This document shows, in pieces, positions 4,412-5,375 of a stretch of DNA of 5,375 bases. Numbering within the stretch: the stretch's first letter is position 1; each line of letters starts with the position of its first letter. Position numbers and translations under genes: made by a program. Location of the stretch: contig JAFDDW010000187.1 in NCBI GenBank assembly GCA_019310665.1, forward strand, positions 1 to 5,375, written 5' to 3'. The notes beneath the pieces are model-generated. The model was not told the origin of the DNA. It saw only the letters and a list, made by a program, of their open reading frames with translations, and searched no databases. Origin of the DNA: Deltaproteobacteria bacterium (lineage in GTDB: Bacteria > Desulfobacterota > Desulfobacteria > Desulfobacterales > JAFDCJ01).

Positions 4412-5350
4412 ATGCGAAAGAAAATTTCCTTTGTTATATTGAGCAGCAGTGGCGCACCCGCCAAACAGGTCTGTACATCCAAAACCGCGATTCACCTGTT
4501 CGGGGCTGTGCTTATCGCCATTTTCCTTGTTGTTGGTTATATCATATACGATTATTATAACCTCAGGGAAACGACCGCACACCTTCAGAATCGAGAAGTC
4601 TATCTTTCGAGCCGGATGGATGAGATTCATCTTCAACGCAAACAAATTCAAAAATTTGCCAGTGAAATTAATGCCTTAAAATCCAAATTGCTGGCACTGA
4701 GCGGTTTCGAGAAAAAGATTCGCATAATTGCCAATCTTGAGGATGCCAACGAATCAGACAATATTTTCGGTGTGGGCGGCTCCATCCCCGACGATCTGGA
4801 TGCTCAACTGCCCCTCACTGAAAAACATAACAGTTTGATGCGTGATATGCACGAACAGATCGAGCAGCTCAGCCGTGCATCCGGCAGTCAACAGGAAGAA
4901 TTTGAATCACTTCTAAGATCTCTTGAAGATCAACAGAATCTGCTGGCCTCTACGCCGGCGATCCGTCCGATATCCCGGAGTGTAAAGTCCTGGGTCACTT
5001 CCAAGTTCGGCTATCGCAAATCCCCCTTTACCGGAAAACGCGAATTTCACAAGGCATATGATATTGCCTCTCGCAAGGGAACTCCTATCCTGGCCACGGC
5101 CGACGGCGTTGTGACCTTCTCCGGTAAAAAAGGCTTGCTCGGTTATACCATCGTTATCGATCACGGCCACGGCATGGTTACCCGCTACGGTCATAATCAT
5201 AAATTGCTGAGAAAACGGGGAGATAAAGTAAAACGATGGGAGACCATTGCTTTGATGGGCAGCACCGGTCGCAGTACAGGTCCTCACGTCCACTATGAGG
5301 TTCACCTGAATGGAATTCCGGTAAATCCCGAAAAATACATGCTCAACTAA
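4412..5350 (+). CDS. Membrane-anchored M23 family (LytM-type) peptidoglycan endopeptidase
   Basis: The predicted zinc endopeptidase cleaves peptide cross-links of peptidoglycan in the periplasm. The product is 312 aa. Residues 1-26 are basic and cytoplasmic, one hydrophobic segment (about 27-49) anchors the protein, and the rest faces the periplasm. Two polar helical stretches rich in Glu, Gln and Leu (about 50-97 and 137-178) look like coiled coils, separated by a Gly/Asp-rich linker (111-134). The M23 domain covers about 190-312. Zinc ligands are H213 and D217 (FHKAYDIA) and H294; catalytic histidines are H261 (RYGHN) and H292 in TGRSTGPHVHYEV. All are present, so the enzyme should be active, unlike degenerate LytM activators such as EnvC or NlpD. 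The gene follows a c-di-GMP riboswitch and terminator on its own promoter. M23 genes of this group often neighbour bactofilin genes, but the window ends 25 bases after the stop, so this cannot be seen. The precise cellular role (elongation, division or shape) is unknown. Confidence 0.93.
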   Translation: MRKKISFVILSSSGAPAKQVCTSKTAIHLFGAVLIAIFLVVGYIIYDYYNLRETTAHLQNREVYLSSRMDEIHLQRKQIQKFASEINALKSKLLALSGFEKKIRIIANLEDANESDNIFGVGGSIPDDLDAQLPLTEKHNSLMRDMHEQIEQLSRASGSQQEEFESLLRSLEDQQNLLASTPAIRPISRSVKSWVTSKFGYRKSPFTGKREFHKAYDIASRKGTPILATADGVVTFSGKKGLLGYTIVIDHGHGMVTRYGHNHKLLRKRGDKVKRWETIALMGSTGRSTGPHVHYEVHLNGIPVNPEKYMLN

Positions 5351-5375
5351 ATTTCCGCACGATTTTGTGACCTTT

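Noticed and set aside
4163..4651. 162-aa open frame on the - strand
   Set aside because: It is antisense to the riboswitch and the 5' part of the M23 gene. It has no family resemblance and crosses conserved RNA structure.
331..5350. One operon across all four genes
   Set aside because: Spacers of over 400 bases, a terminator after folD, separate promoters before folD and the M23 gene, and unrelated functions argue for separate units.

Overview
The window holds four protein genes, all on the + strand: a response-regulator receiver/PAS protein (331-1128), argC (1552-2589), folD (3005-3913) and a membrane-anchored M23 (LytM-type) zinc peptidase (4412-5350). They are separated by unusually long spacers of about 420-500 bases. 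Codon use is mixed, with coding GC near 50%. The spacers carry many degenerate 7-bp tandem repeats, and the riboswitch aptamer ends in an AGCCGGGTTGC-type 3' strand. Together these suggest a Desulfobacterota (former Deltaproteobacteria) genome, probably a sulfate reducer of the Desulfobacterales type. This assignment is inference from style; no phylogenetic marker is present.

Layout. 1-330: two heptamer repeat blocks, then the start of the receiver/PAS gene. 1129-1551: a non-coding spacer with a degenerate inverted repeat (1345-1427) and a small hairpin with a T-run, leading into argC. 2590-3004: a 20-bp direct repeat, a GGATTTN heptamer array, a long imperfect hairpin, a CCAGNAA heptamer array and a probable promoter for folD, which has a near-perfect Shine-Dalgarno sequence. 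3914-4411: the folD terminator, an A/T-rich hairpin, a consensus sigma-70 promoter, a cyclic di-GMP-I (GEMM-I) riboswitch with a strong intrinsic terminator, and a structured leader into the M23 gene.

The main result is the complete regulatory cassette at 4138-4321. It comprises a promoter (TTGACA, 17 bp, TATTAT), an aptamer, a competing antiterminator pairing and a terminator, and it lies 90 bases before a cell-wall endopeptidase gene. It implies that c-di-GMP controls transcription of a peptidoglycan hydrolase, and the visible alternative pairing favours an OFF switch.

The four genes do not form one functional pathway. ArgC belongs to arginine biosynthesis and FolD to one-carbon metabolism. 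The receiver/PAS protein is a signalling module without its own output domain. The M23 protein acts on the cell envelope. The long repeat-rich spacers and separate signals suggest that each gene is transcribed on its own.
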